DNA of 6,338 nucleotides from an uncultured Desulfovibrio sp. (lineage in GTDB: Bacteria > Desulfobacterota > Desulfovibrionia > Desulfovibrionales > Desulfovibrionaceae): positions 1-6,338 of the forward strand of contig URHE01000105.1 in NCBI GenBank assembly GCA_900547595.1, read 5' to 3'. The notes under the pieces were generated by a model. It had not been told where the DNA came from. It saw only the letters and a list, made by a program, of their open reading frames with translations, and ran no database searches. The translations under genes and the position numbers were made by a program. Below are positions 1 to 6,060 of the stretch, piece after piece. Position 1 is the stretch's first letter. The number at the start of each line of letters is the position of its first letter.

Positions 1-378
1 TATGGCGAAAATCTCGGCATGGCCTTCCAGATCGTGGACGACGCCCTGGATTTCGCGCCGGAGGAAGTGACCGGCAAGCCCACGGGCGGCGACGTGCGCG
101 AAGGCAAGCTCACGCCGCCCCTGCGCCTGTACCGGCTCCAGCTTTCCGAAAACGAGCGCGCGGCCTTTGACGCGGCCTTTGTGTGCGGCATGATGAGCGA
201 GGCGGACGCCAGCGAGATTTCCACCCGCGTGCGCGAGGGCGGCTTTGACCGCCGCGCGCGCGAGGAGGCCGAGGCCTATCTGGAAGCGGCGCGCGCCGCC
301 CTCCTGCGCCTCCCGGATGCGCCGGAGCGGCGCGTGCTGCTGGAAATGACGGACTACGTCCGCGACCGCAGGCACTGA
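1..378 (+). CDS. Polyprenyl diphosphate synthase, C-terminal fragment (5' end outside window)
   Basis: This is the C-terminal part (about 125 residues) of a trans-isoprenyl diphosphate synthase, which condenses isopentenyl diphosphate onto an allylic diphosphate to build quinone side chains or lipid carriers. The reading frame is open from base 1, so the gene starts upstream of the window. The fragment opens with YGENLGMAFQIVDDALDF, which holds the second aspartate-rich motif DDxxD (codons at 37-51) that binds Mg-diphosphate. The GK-x2-GGD-x3-EGK block follows. The EGK form resembles long-chain (IspB-type) enzymes more than farnesyl synthases (IspA), but the chain-length residues lie in the missing half. 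One small oddity is TPPL where TLPL is usual. The stop TGA at 376-378 lies 46 bp before purL on the same strand with no terminator between, so co-transcription is likely. The family is secure; the exact product length is not. Confidence 0.9.
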   Translation, partial: YGENLGMAFQIVDDALDFAPEEVTGKPTGGDVREGKLTPPLRLYRLQLSENERAAFDAAFVCGMMSEADASEISTRVREGGFDRRAREEAEAYLEAARAALLRLPDAPERRVLLEMTDYVRDRRH

Positions 379-424
379 GACAACACCCATCCCGGCCCGG
401 CGCCGGAAGAGGAAAGGAGAGGTC

Positions 425-3400
425 ATGCTCTACCGTCTGGAAGCGGGCCCAAGGCCCGGCCTGGAAGATGTTCAGGGGCGCAAGGTGGCGGAACGCGTCC
501 GCGCGGCCCTGGGCATTGCCGTGGGCAGTATCCGCCTGGTCAAGGTCTTCACCGCTGACGGTCTGGACGAGGCCCAGGCGCGCCGCCTCCTTGACGACGC
601 CGTCTGGCACGACCCCATTCTCCAGCGCGCCGCCCTGGGCACCCTGCCGCCGCTGGCGCCGCTTCCGGACTGGTATGTGGAGGTGGGCTTCCGCCCCGGC
701 GTCACGGACAACGAGGGCCGCACCGCGCGTGACACCGCCGCCATGGTGCTCGGCATCCCGCGCGAGCGCCTTGCCGTCTATACGGCGCTCCAGTACCGCA
801 TCCGCAACGACCCCGCCGCGCCCCTGAGCCGCGCGCAGGTGGAGGCCGTGGCCCGCGACCTGCTCTGCAATACCCTTATCCAGCGCTTCCGCATCAAGAG
901 CGCCGCCGAATGGCAGGCGGAGGCGGACTTTCCCGCGCAGGCCGCGCGCGTCACCGGCGAGGCGCGCGCCGACGTGGCCGTGATCCCGCTCTCGGCCATG
1001 AACGACGCGGAGCTGGCAGCCGCCAGCCGCGCCAATACCTGGGCCCTCAATCTGGACGAGCTGCACGCCATCCGCGACCACTTCGCCCGGCCCGACATCG
1101 CCGCCGCCCGCGCGGCGCGGAATCTTCCCGCCGACCCCACGGACGTGGAGATGGAAGCCCTGGCCCAGACCTGGTCCGAACACTGCAAGCACAAGATATT
1201 CGCCTCGGCCATCGACTATGCGGACGGCGAGACCGGACGCCGCGAACGCGTGGACAATCTCTACAAGACCTGCATCCGCGACGCCACGGCCATCCTGCGG
1301 GCGCGCCGGGGGGAGAGGGATTACTGCAAGTCCGTATTCAAGGACAATGCGGGCGTCATCGCCTTCATCAACGGCTATGACGCCTGCATCAAGGTGGAGA
1401 CGCACAACAGCCCTTCGGCGCTTGACCCTTACGGCGGCGCGCTCACGGGCATCGTGGGCGTCAACCGCGACCCCATGGGCACGGGCATGGGCGCGGAACT
1501 GATCTGCAATACGGATGTGTTCTGCTTCGCCTCGCCCTTCTACGCCAGGGAGCTGCCGCCGCGCCTGCTCCATCCGCGCCGCGTGCTGGAAGGCGTGCGC
1601 GAGGGCGTGGAACACGGCGGCAACAAGTCCGGCATCCCCACGGTCAACGGCTCCCTGGTCTTTGACGAGCGCTATCTCGGCAAGCCCCTGGTCTTTTGCG
1701 GCACGGTGGGCCTGCTGCCCACCAGCGTCTGCGGCCGCCCCGGCTGGGAAAAGAAGGCCGAACCCGGCGACGCCGTGGTCATGGTGGGGGGCCGCATCGG
1801 CAAGGACGGCATCCACGGCGCCACCTTCTCCTCCGAAGAGCTGCACGAGGGCTCCCCGGCGACCGCCGTCCAGATCGGCGACCCCATCACCCAGCGCAAG
1901 ATGTACGACTTTCTCCTGGTGGCGCGGGACAGGGGGCTCTACAACGCCATTACGGACAACGGCGCGGGCGGGCTTTCCTCCTCGGTGGGCGAGATGGCCG
2001 AGGACACGGGCGGCTGTGTCCTGCACATCGACCGCGCGCCGCTCAAGTATGACGGCCTCCTGCCGTGGGAAATCCTGCTTTCCGAAGCGCAGGAGCGCAT
2101 GACCGTGGCCGTGCCGCAGGCGAAACTCGGCGACTTCCTGGCGCTGGCGAAGCGCATGGACGTGGAGGCCACGGCCCTGGGCCAGTTCACCGAGTCCGGC
2201 GTTTTCGAGGTGCGCTGCGCGGATCGCCCCGTGGCCCTGCTGGACATGGCCTTTCTCCATGACGGCGTGCCCCAGCTCCATCTGGAAGCCGTATGGAAGC
2301 GCCCGGCCTTCCCGGACATCCGCATGGAAAGCCCCGCCCCCGCCGATGAGGGCGCCTTCCTCAAACGCATGCTCGGACGCCTCAATATCTGCTCCAAGGA
2401 ATACATCATCCGCCAGTATGACCACGAGGTGCGCGGCGGCAGCGTCATCAAGCCGCTGGTGGGCGCCCTGCGCGACGGCCCCGGCGACGCGGCCGTGCTG
2501 CGCCCGCTGCTGGAATCCGACGCCGGGCTTGTACTCAGCCACGGCATCTGCCCCAAGTTCAGCGATTACGACACCTACTGGATGATGGCCAACGCCATGG
2601 ACGAGGCCATCCGCAACGCCGTGGCCGTGGGCGGGGACCCCGACGCCCTCGCCGGTGTCGACAACTTCTGCTGGTGCGATCCGGTCTGGAGCGAGGCCAA
2701 CGCCGAGGGCCGCTACAAGCTCGCCCAGCTGGTGCGCGCCTGCCGCGCCCTGCGCCAGTTCTCCCTGGCCTTCGGCCTGCCCTGCATCTCCGGCAAGGAC
2801 TCCATGAAGAATGACTATCTGGGCGGCGGCGAGCGCATCTCCATCCCGCCCACGGTGCTCTTCTCCGTCATGGGCGTTATCCGCAATGTGACGGCGGCCC
2901 AGAGCTCGGACTTCAAGCGCGAGGGCGACGCCATCTATCTGCTGGGCGGCACCTGGCGCGAAATGGCCGGCAGCGAGGCCGCCACGGAACTGGGCCTCTC
3001 GGGCGGCCGCGTGCCCCGCGTGGACGCGGCAAGCGCCCTGGCCCGCTACCGGAGCGTCCATGCGCTCCTGAGCCAGCGCGCCCTCACCGCCTGTCACGAC
3101 TGCTCGGACGGCGGCCTGGCCGTGGCCCTGGCGGAAATGTGCATCGGCGGTCGCCTCGGCGCGGATATCGACCTTGACGCCGTGCCCGGCCTTGAAGCCA
3201 TGAGCCGCTTCGAGCTGCTCTACAGCGAGAGCGCCAGCCGCCTCATCGTGAGCGTGCGGCCCGATCTGGCCACGCTGCTGGAGGCGCTCGGCATGTGGCA
3301 GCTCTGCCGCCGCATCGGCACGGTGACGGGCACGGACGAGCTGGTATTCCGCAGCGGGGACAGCGTGGTCCTGCGCGAGAAGGTGGACGGCCTGGCCCGG

Positions 3401-3427
3401 GCCTTCAAGGCCACGCTCGACTGGTAG
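425..3427 (+). CDS. purL: Phosphoribosylformylglycinamidine synthase, fused PurS-PurL type without glutaminase domain
   Basis: FGAM synthase catalyses the ATP-dependent amidation of FGAR in cytosolic de novo purine synthesis. The 1000-residue protein starts with two PurS-like repeats, marked by RPGLED (residues 10-15) and RPGVTD (90-95), about 80 residues apart. The linker leads to SEHCKHK (H253), then the first synthase half with KVETHNSPS (323-331), GKDGIHG (459-465) and DNGAGG (511-516). The second half has ISGKDSMKND (788-797) and CHDCSDGG (890-897). The protein stops there. The roughly 250-residue glutamine amidotransferase domain of the large E. coli-type enzyme (about 1295 residues) is absent, so a separate PurQ should supply ammonia. 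No purQ or other pur gene is in the window. The ATG at 425 is preceded by AAGGAG (414-419) with a 5-base gap, and the protein begins directly on the first PurS strand. An intrinsic terminator follows 49 bp after the stop. Confidence 0.96.
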   Translation: MLYRLEAGPRPGLEDVQGRKVAERVRAALGIAVGSIRLVKVFTADGLDEAQARRLLDDAVWHDPILQRAALGTLPPLAPLPDWYVEVGFRPGVTDNEGRTARDTAAMVLGIPRERLAVYTALQYRIRNDPAAPLSRAQVEAVARDLLCNTLIQRFRIKSAAEWQAEADFPAQAARVTGEARADVAVIPLSAMNDAELAAASRANTWALNLDELHAIRDHFARPDIAAARAARNLPADPTDVEMEALAQTWSEHCKHKIFASAIDYADGETGRRERVDNLYKTCIRDATAILRARRGERDYCKSVFKDNAGVIAFINGYDACIKVETHNSPSALDPYGGALTGIVGVNRDPMGTGMGAELICNTDVFCFASPFYARELPPRLLHPRRVLEGVREGVEHGGNKSGIPTVNGSLVFDERYLGKPLVFCGTVGLLPTSVCGRPGWEKKAEPGDAVVMVGGRIGKDGIHGATFSSEELHEGSPATAVQIGDPITQRKMYDFLLVARDRGLYNAITDNGAGGLSSSVGEMAEDTGGCVLHIDRAPLKYDGLLPWEILLSEAQERMTVAVPQAKLGDFLALAKRMDVEATALGQFTESGVFEVRCADRPVALLDMAFLHDGVPQLHLEAVWKRPAFPDIRMESPAPADEGAFLKRMLGRLNICSKEYIIRQYDHEVRGGSVIKPLVGALRDGPGDAAVLRPLLESDAGLVLSHGICPKFSDYDTYWMMANAMDEAIRNAVAVGGDPDALAGVDNFCWCDPVWSEANAEGRYKLAQLVRACRALRQFSLAFGLPCISGKDSMKNDYLGGGERISIPPTVLFSVMGVIRNVTAAQSSDFKREGDAIYLLGGTWREMAGSEAATELGLSGGRVPRVDAASALARYRSVHALLSQRALTACHDCSDGGLAVALAEMCIGGRLGADIDLDAVPGLEAMSRFELLYSESASRLIVSVRPDLATLLEALGMWQLCRRIGTVTGTDELVFRSGDSVVLREKVDGLARAFKATLDW

Positions 3428-3476
3428 TCACGCGCGCGGGAACGGCCTTTGGGCGCCATTTCCGCGCGGTTTCCCT

Positions 3477-3515
3477 CCCCGGTGACGGCGCGGGCCGTTG
3501 CCGGGGTGTTTTTTT
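3477..3515 (+). terminator. Intrinsic terminator of purL
   Basis: The arms 3477-3489 (CCCCGGTGACGGC) and 3494-3506 (GCCGTTGCCGGGG) pair over 13 bp, with two G-U wobbles in the RNA, around the 4-base loop GCGG. TG and seven T residues (3509-3515) follow. This is a textbook Rho-independent terminator for the plus-strand purL transcript. Read from the other strand it has no T-tract after the stem, so it should not work for the converging msrB transcript. Confidence 0.9.
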
Positions 3516-3559
3516 GTGCGCGTTCCCGCAGGAAGGAAGCTAGGCGGGCGCGGAAGCGG

Positions 3560-3583
3560 CATGCCCGGCGATGTCCGGGCATG
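3560..3583. other. Perfect 9-bp hairpin between the convergent purL and msrB genes
   Basis: CATGCCCGG (3560-3568) and CCGGGCATG (3575-3583) are perfect inverted repeats around the 6-base loop CGATGT. The hairpin lies about 30 bp after the msrB stop. It has no T-tract on either side, so it is not a standard intrinsic terminator. It could protect the 3' end of the adk-galE-msrB transcript or be part of Rho-dependent termination. The rest of 3516-3613 shows nothing gene-like. Confidence 0.4.
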
Positions 3584-3613
3584 AAGAGCGGAACGGACGT
3601 TTTCCGGGGAAAA

Positions 3614-4051
3614 TCATCCCCGCCCCCCGGTGAGGGAAGCCCGCTCCGCCGCCGGCACAAAGCTCAGGGAGCGGGAATTGACGCAATGCCGCACATTGCG
3701 CGGCGTGAGCCCCTCGCCCGTGAACACATGGCCGAGATGGCCGCCGCAACGCGCGCACACGATCTCGGTGCGCTGCCCGTCCGCATCCGGCAGGCGCCGC
3801 ACGGCGCCGGGGATCTCCGCGTCAAAGGCGGGCCAGCCACACCCGGCATCGAACTTGTCCCCCGACTGGTAGAGCGGCGCCCCGCAACGGCGGCAGCGGT
3901 ACAGCCCGGCGCGGCGCTCGTGGAGCAGCGGGCCGGAAAACGGCGCCTCCGTGGCCTTGCGCAGGAGGATGTCCGCCTCTTCGGGGCTCAGGGGCGGCAT
4001 GGCGTCCCCGGCCTCCGGGGAAACGGACGGCCCGTCAGGCGGCGTAGCCAT
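3614..4051 (-). CDS. msrB: Peptide methionine (R)-S-oxide reductase MsrB
   Basis: MsrB reduces the R-epimer of methionine sulfoxide in proteins, normally with thioredoxin as reductant. The 145-residue protein has the whole single-domain fold. PFSG is at 37-40. Two CxxC zinc pairs are at C53/C56 and C99/C102. GCGWPAF carries C71 at the recycling-cysteine position. HLGHVF is at 105-110, and RHCVNS has C123 as catalytic cysteine, in cysteine rather than selenocysteine form. RHC replaces the commoner RYC. No signal peptide or MsrA domain is visible, so it should be cytosolic. The start chosen is ATG at 4051, because AGGAGG lies 7 bases upstream at 4059-4064. A longer frame from ATG 4099 lacks such a site and would extend into galE. 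The start lies inside the 3' end of galE with a 17-bp overlap, which suggests translational coupling. It is the last gene of the minus-strand unit. Confidence 0.95.
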   Translation of the reverse strand: MATPPDGPSVSPEAGDAMPPLSPEEADILLRKATEAPFSGPLLHERRAGLYRCRRCGAPLYQSGDKFDAGCGWPAFDAEIPGAVRRLPDADGQRTEIVCARCGGHLGHVFTGEGLTPRNVRHCVNSRSLSFVPAAERASLTGGRG

Positions 4052-5021
4052 GGGGATGCCTCCTGTGCCACTCCCAGGCGGAAGCGATGATGGCTTCAAT
4101 ATCCCGCGTGGGGCGCCAGCCGAGCGCGCGCCCGGCCAGTTCGGACGAAGCCACGAGCCGCGCCGGATCGCCGGGGCGCCGGGGTGCTTCGCGCACGGGG
4201 ATGGGATGCCCGGTGACGCGGCGCGCGGCGGCGATCATCTCCCGCACGGAAAAGCCCCGGCCATTGCCGAGATTGCAGACCAGACTTTCGCCCCCGCGCT
4301 CCAGATGGTCGAGCGCGCGCAGATGGGCATCGGCCAGGTCCATGACGTCGATGTAGTCGCGCACGCAGGTGCCGTCCGGCGTGGGGTAATCGCTCCCGAA
4401 AATGGCGATCTCCGGGCGCAGGCCCAGCGGCACCTGAAGGATGAGCGGAATGAGATGGCTTTCGGGCCGGTGATCCTCGCCCATGGCGCCGCCGGGCCAG
4501 GCGCCGCCCACATTGAAATAGCGCAGGCTGACAAAGCGCATGCCATGGGCCAGAGCCGCCCAGTGCATGATGCGCTCCATGATGCGCTTGCTCTCGCCAT
4601 AGGGATTGGTGGGCCGCAGGGGCGCGTCCTCCGCGATGGGCACGGCGTCTGGCTCGCCGTAGACGGCGGCTGAGGAGGAAAAGACGATCCGCTTCACGCC
4701 GTGGCGCGCCATGGCCTCCAGCAGGCGCTGCATGCCGAGGACATTGTTGTTGAAATAGGCGAGGGGCCGTTCCATACTCTCGCCCACCAGGGAACTGGCG
4801 GCAAAATGCAGCACCGCGTCAATGGGATGGGCCGCAAACACGGCGTCCAGGGCCGCCGCATCGCGGATATCCGCCTCATGGAGCGCGGCGCCGGGCGCCA
4901 CGGCATCGCGGTGGCCCGTGAGAAAATTGTCGGCCACCACCACTTCGCGCCCGGCATCGAGCAGGGCGCGGACATTATGCGAACCGATATACCCGGCTCC
5001 GCCGCAGACGAGCACGGCCAT
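4035..5021 (-). CDS. galE: UDP-glucose 4-epimerase GalE
   Basis: GalE interconverts UDP-glucose and UDP-galactose in the cytosol, supplying galactose for surface polysaccharides or feeding the Leloir pathway. The 328-residue protein is a full-length short-chain dehydrogenase-type epimerase (E. coli GalE has 338). It has the NAD-binding GGAGYIGSH (7-15), FAASSLVGES (73-82), Ser117 in SSSAAVYG, and the catalytic Tyr141/Lys145 in YGESK. RYFNVGGA, ESHLIPLILQ, GTCVRDYIDVMDLADAH (217-233) and RRPGDPA (281-287) follow. Position 289, which by my alignment corresponds to the gatekeeper Tyr299 of E. coli GalE, is Leu, so UDP-GlcNAc might also be a substrate. The ATG at 5021 is chosen because GGAGG precedes it by 5 bases and the NAD motif begins directly after. 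An upstream ATG at 5096 would add 25 unrelated residues. galE lies 103 bp after adk and overlaps msrB. Confidence 0.95.
   Translation of the reverse strand: MAVLVCGGAGYIGSHNVRALLDAGREVVVADNFLTGHRDAVAPGAALHEADIRDAAALDAVFAAHPIDAVLHFAASSLVGESMERPLAYFNNNVLGMQRLLEAMARHGVKRIVFSSSAAVYGEPDAVPIAEDAPLRPTNPYGESKRIMERIMHWAALAHGMRFVSLRYFNVGGAWPGGAMGEDHRPESHLIPLILQVPLGLRPEIAIFGSDYPTPDGTCVRDYIDVMDLADAHLRALDHLERGGESLVCNLGNGRGFSVREMIAAARRVTGHPIPVREAPRRPGDPARLVASSELAGRALGWRPTRDIEAIIASAWEWHRRHPHGYAA
4059..4064 (-). promoter_or_regulatory. Ribosome binding site of msrB, inside galE
   Basis: On the minus strand this reads AGGAGG, a full anti-Shine-Dalgarno match 7 bases before ATG 4051. It fixes the msrB start and lies within the last codons of galE, so ribosomes finishing galE could reload onto msrB. 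Confidence 0.85.
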
Positions 5022-5025
5022 GGCA

Positions 5026-5033
5026 TCCTCCCC
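5026..5033 (-). promoter_or_regulatory. Ribosome binding site of galE
   Basis: The minus strand reads GGGGAGGA, with the GGAGG core at 5027-5031, 5 bases before ATG 5021. It decides between this start and the upstream in-frame ATG at 5096. It lies only 7 bases from the base of the large hairpin at 5041-5083, so the hairpin could affect ribosome access. Confidence 0.8.
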
Positions 5034-5040
5034 ATGCGAT

Positions 5041-5083
5041 GCGCCGCGCCGCCCCGCCCATCGGCGGTAGCACGGCGCGGCGC
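5041..5083 (-). other. Large nested hairpin in the adk-galE gap
   Basis: GCGCCGCGCCG (5041-5051) and CGGCGCGGCGC (5073-5083) are perfect 11-bp inverted repeats. Inside them CCGCC (5054-5058) and GGCGG (5063-5067) form a second 5-bp stem around a 4-base loop. In the minus-strand transcript this would be a very stable stem with an internal bulge. No T-tract follows, so it is not a simple intrinsic terminator. It lies between the adk stop and the galE ribosome binding site. It could be a pause or processing site, an mRNA stabiliser, or partial attenuation that sets the adk to galE ratio. Confidence 0.6.
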
Positions 5084-5100
5084 CCAAATCCGGCATATCA

Positions 5101-5116
5101 GGGCATTTTCACGCCC
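5101..5116 (-). other. Small GNRA-loop hairpin just after adk
   Basis: On the minus strand the sequence reads GGGCGT-GAAA-ATGCCC: a 6-bp stem with one G-U pair closed by a GAAA tetraloop, 8 bases after the adk stop codon. No T-run follows. It may cap the 3' side of the adk message. Chance occurrence is possible at this base composition. Confidence 0.35.
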
Positions 5117-5124
5117 GAATCGCT

Positions 5125-5796
5125 CTAATCCAGCTGCGCGAGCAGCGCCTCCCGGATGGAATCGATGCTGCCCTCGCCGTCAAGAACGATGTATTTCGTC
5201 TTGCCGTCGCCCGCAAGATCGCGGAAAAAGTACGCCGCGGCCAGGGTGCCGTCCGTGGTGTTGTAGTAGATGTCGTGGCGCTTGTTGATGGCGGCCTCGT
5301 CCTGGTCGTCATTGCGCACGGTCAGCTCGCCGCCGCAGACGCGGCACTTGTCGCCCGCGGGCTTGATGGCCTCGATATAGATATTGTTGGGATGGTTGTT
5401 GTTCACCTTGCACAGGCGGCGCCCCATGATGCGCTGCCGGGCGATCTCGCGCGGCAGCTGGATCTCCACCACATAGTCGAGCGGCATGCCCTCCTTCTGC
5501 AGGGCCTCCCAGAGCTTGCGCGCCTGCACCATGTTGCGCGGGAAGCCGTCAAGCAGCCAGCCCTTGGCGCCCTTGGTGCGCAGGGTCTCCAGCACCATGG
5601 GAATGGTGATGTCGTCCGGCACGAGGTCGCCCCGGTCGATATAGGCCTTGGCCTTCTTGCCCAGCTCCGTGCCGCCGCCGATGTGCTCGCGGAAGATGGC
5701 GCCGGACTCGATGTGCGCCAGGTCATACTTCTGCTTGAGCAATTCGCCCTGAGTCCCCTTGCCGCTGCCGTTGGGGCCGAAAATAAGAATGTTCAC
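5125..5796 (-). CDS. adk: Adenylate kinase, metal-binding Desulfovibrio type
   Basis: Adenylate kinase catalyses ATP + AMP = 2 ADP in the cytosol and balances the adenylate pool. In sulfate reducers it also recovers AMP produced by sulfate activation. The 223-residue protein has the P-loop GPNGSGKGTQ (7-16), the AMP-site SGAIFREHI (31-39), and DGFPRNMVQA (83-92). Its LID domain begins near RIMGRRLC. The LID carries C129, H135, C151 and C154 with the spacing C-x5-H-x15-C-x2-C. This is the Zn/Co/Fe site described in Desulfovibrio gigas adenylate kinase, in place of the four-cysteine site common in Gram-positive enzymes. RHDIYYNTT (173-181) and an acidic, glycine-rich end follow. The start is GTG at 5796, because GAGGAG (5803-5808) sits 6 bases upstream and the translation then begins right at the P-loop strand. 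An ATG at 5868 would add 24 unrelated residues. Confidence 0.97.
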   Translation of the reverse strand: MNILIFGPNGSGKGTQGELLKQKYDLAHIESGAIFREHIGGGTELGKKAKAYIDRGDLVPDDITIPMVLETLRTKGAKGWLLDGFPRNMVQARKLWEALQKEGMPLDYVVEIQLPREIARQRIMGRRLCKVNNNHPNNIYIEAIKPAGDKCRVCGGELTVRNDDQDEAAINKRHDIYYNTTDGTLAAAYFFRDLAGDGKTKYIVLDGEGSIDSIREALLAQLD

Positions 5797-5802
5797 CGGA
5801 AT

Positions 5803-5808
5803 CTCCTC
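5803..5808 (-). promoter_or_regulatory. Ribosome binding site of adk, sets a GTG start
   Basis: The minus strand reads GAGGAG, 6 bases before GTG 5796. No ATG is near the P-loop strand, so this site together with the family's usual N-terminus supports GTG as initiator. Confidence 0.8.
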
Positions 5809-5893
5809 AACAATTGATGTGGAGGCGAAACCGCACTCCGCGCGGCTTCGCGGCTGACTGTCGGGCACGGAAACGAGCCCGCAACATCTTCTA

Positions 5894-5922
5894 CCGCTAG
5901 CCTGAAAGATGCATCATGTCAA
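5894..5922 (-). promoter_or_regulatory. Candidate sigma70-type promoter for adk-galE-msrB
   Basis: On the minus strand a perfect -35 box TTGACA (5917-5922) is followed after 17 bases by TAGCGG (5894-5899), a poor -10 box with only its first two bases matching. An 8-bp palindrome GATGCATC (5908-5915) lies in the spacer and could be an operator half or chance. The transcript would have a leader of roughly 90 bases before the adk GTG. The -35 and location are good and the -10 is weak, so the call is tentative. Confidence 0.35.
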
Positions 5923-6060
5923 TGCCCTCCGCGCGGGATATTCAGAACGGCGAAGCGGCGGTTCCTCCCCCCGGCCCCGCATGCCGGGGAAACGCCAGCT
6001 CTGGCGCCATACCGGGGCCCATACTGGCGAATGCCGCGCCGACCTGCTATGCTTTCCGCC

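Larger units (their letters stand above)
5797..6060. other. Divergent intergenic region between adk and the TRAM-domain gene
   Basis: This region of about 260 bp has no supported gene. It holds the adk leader and candidate promoter. Two dyads lie nearer the right-hand gene: CCCCGGC/GCCGGGG (5969-5975 and 5983-5989, 7-base loop) and CGCCAG/CTGGCG (5993-5998 and 6001-6006). The hexamer CTGGCG recurs at 6024-6029. These may be protein-binding or RNA structures, but in such GC-rich DNA some are expected by chance. Confidence 0.5.

Noticed and set aside
397..406. Palindrome CCGGCGCCGG in the gap between the prenyl synthase and purL
   Set aside because: It is a pure GC palindrome without a loop or T-tract, expected by chance here, and it gives no evidence of a terminator or operator.
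110..3097. A 995-codon open frame on the minus strand opposite purL
   Set aside because: Its codons line up exactly opposite purL codons, so a stop would require TTA, CTA or TCA codons in purL, and these are rare in such GC-rich genes. The translation is Ala/Gly/His/Val-rich and monotonous with no recognisable domain, while purL has every family motif.
3436..3529. 9-bp inverted repeat GCGGGAACG / CGTTCCCGC flanking the purL terminator
   Set aside because: The arms are about 76 bases apart and enclose a much stronger hairpin. A chance match is plausible in this base composition.
3600..3613. TTTTCCGGGGAAAA as a possible msrB terminator
   Set aside because: The stem would have only 5-6 bp with a very short loop and no following T-tract on the minus strand.
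3449..4090. A 213-codon plus-strand open frame after purL
   Set aside because: It begins inside the purL terminator region and then runs antisense through msrB. No domain is visible and msrB is certain.
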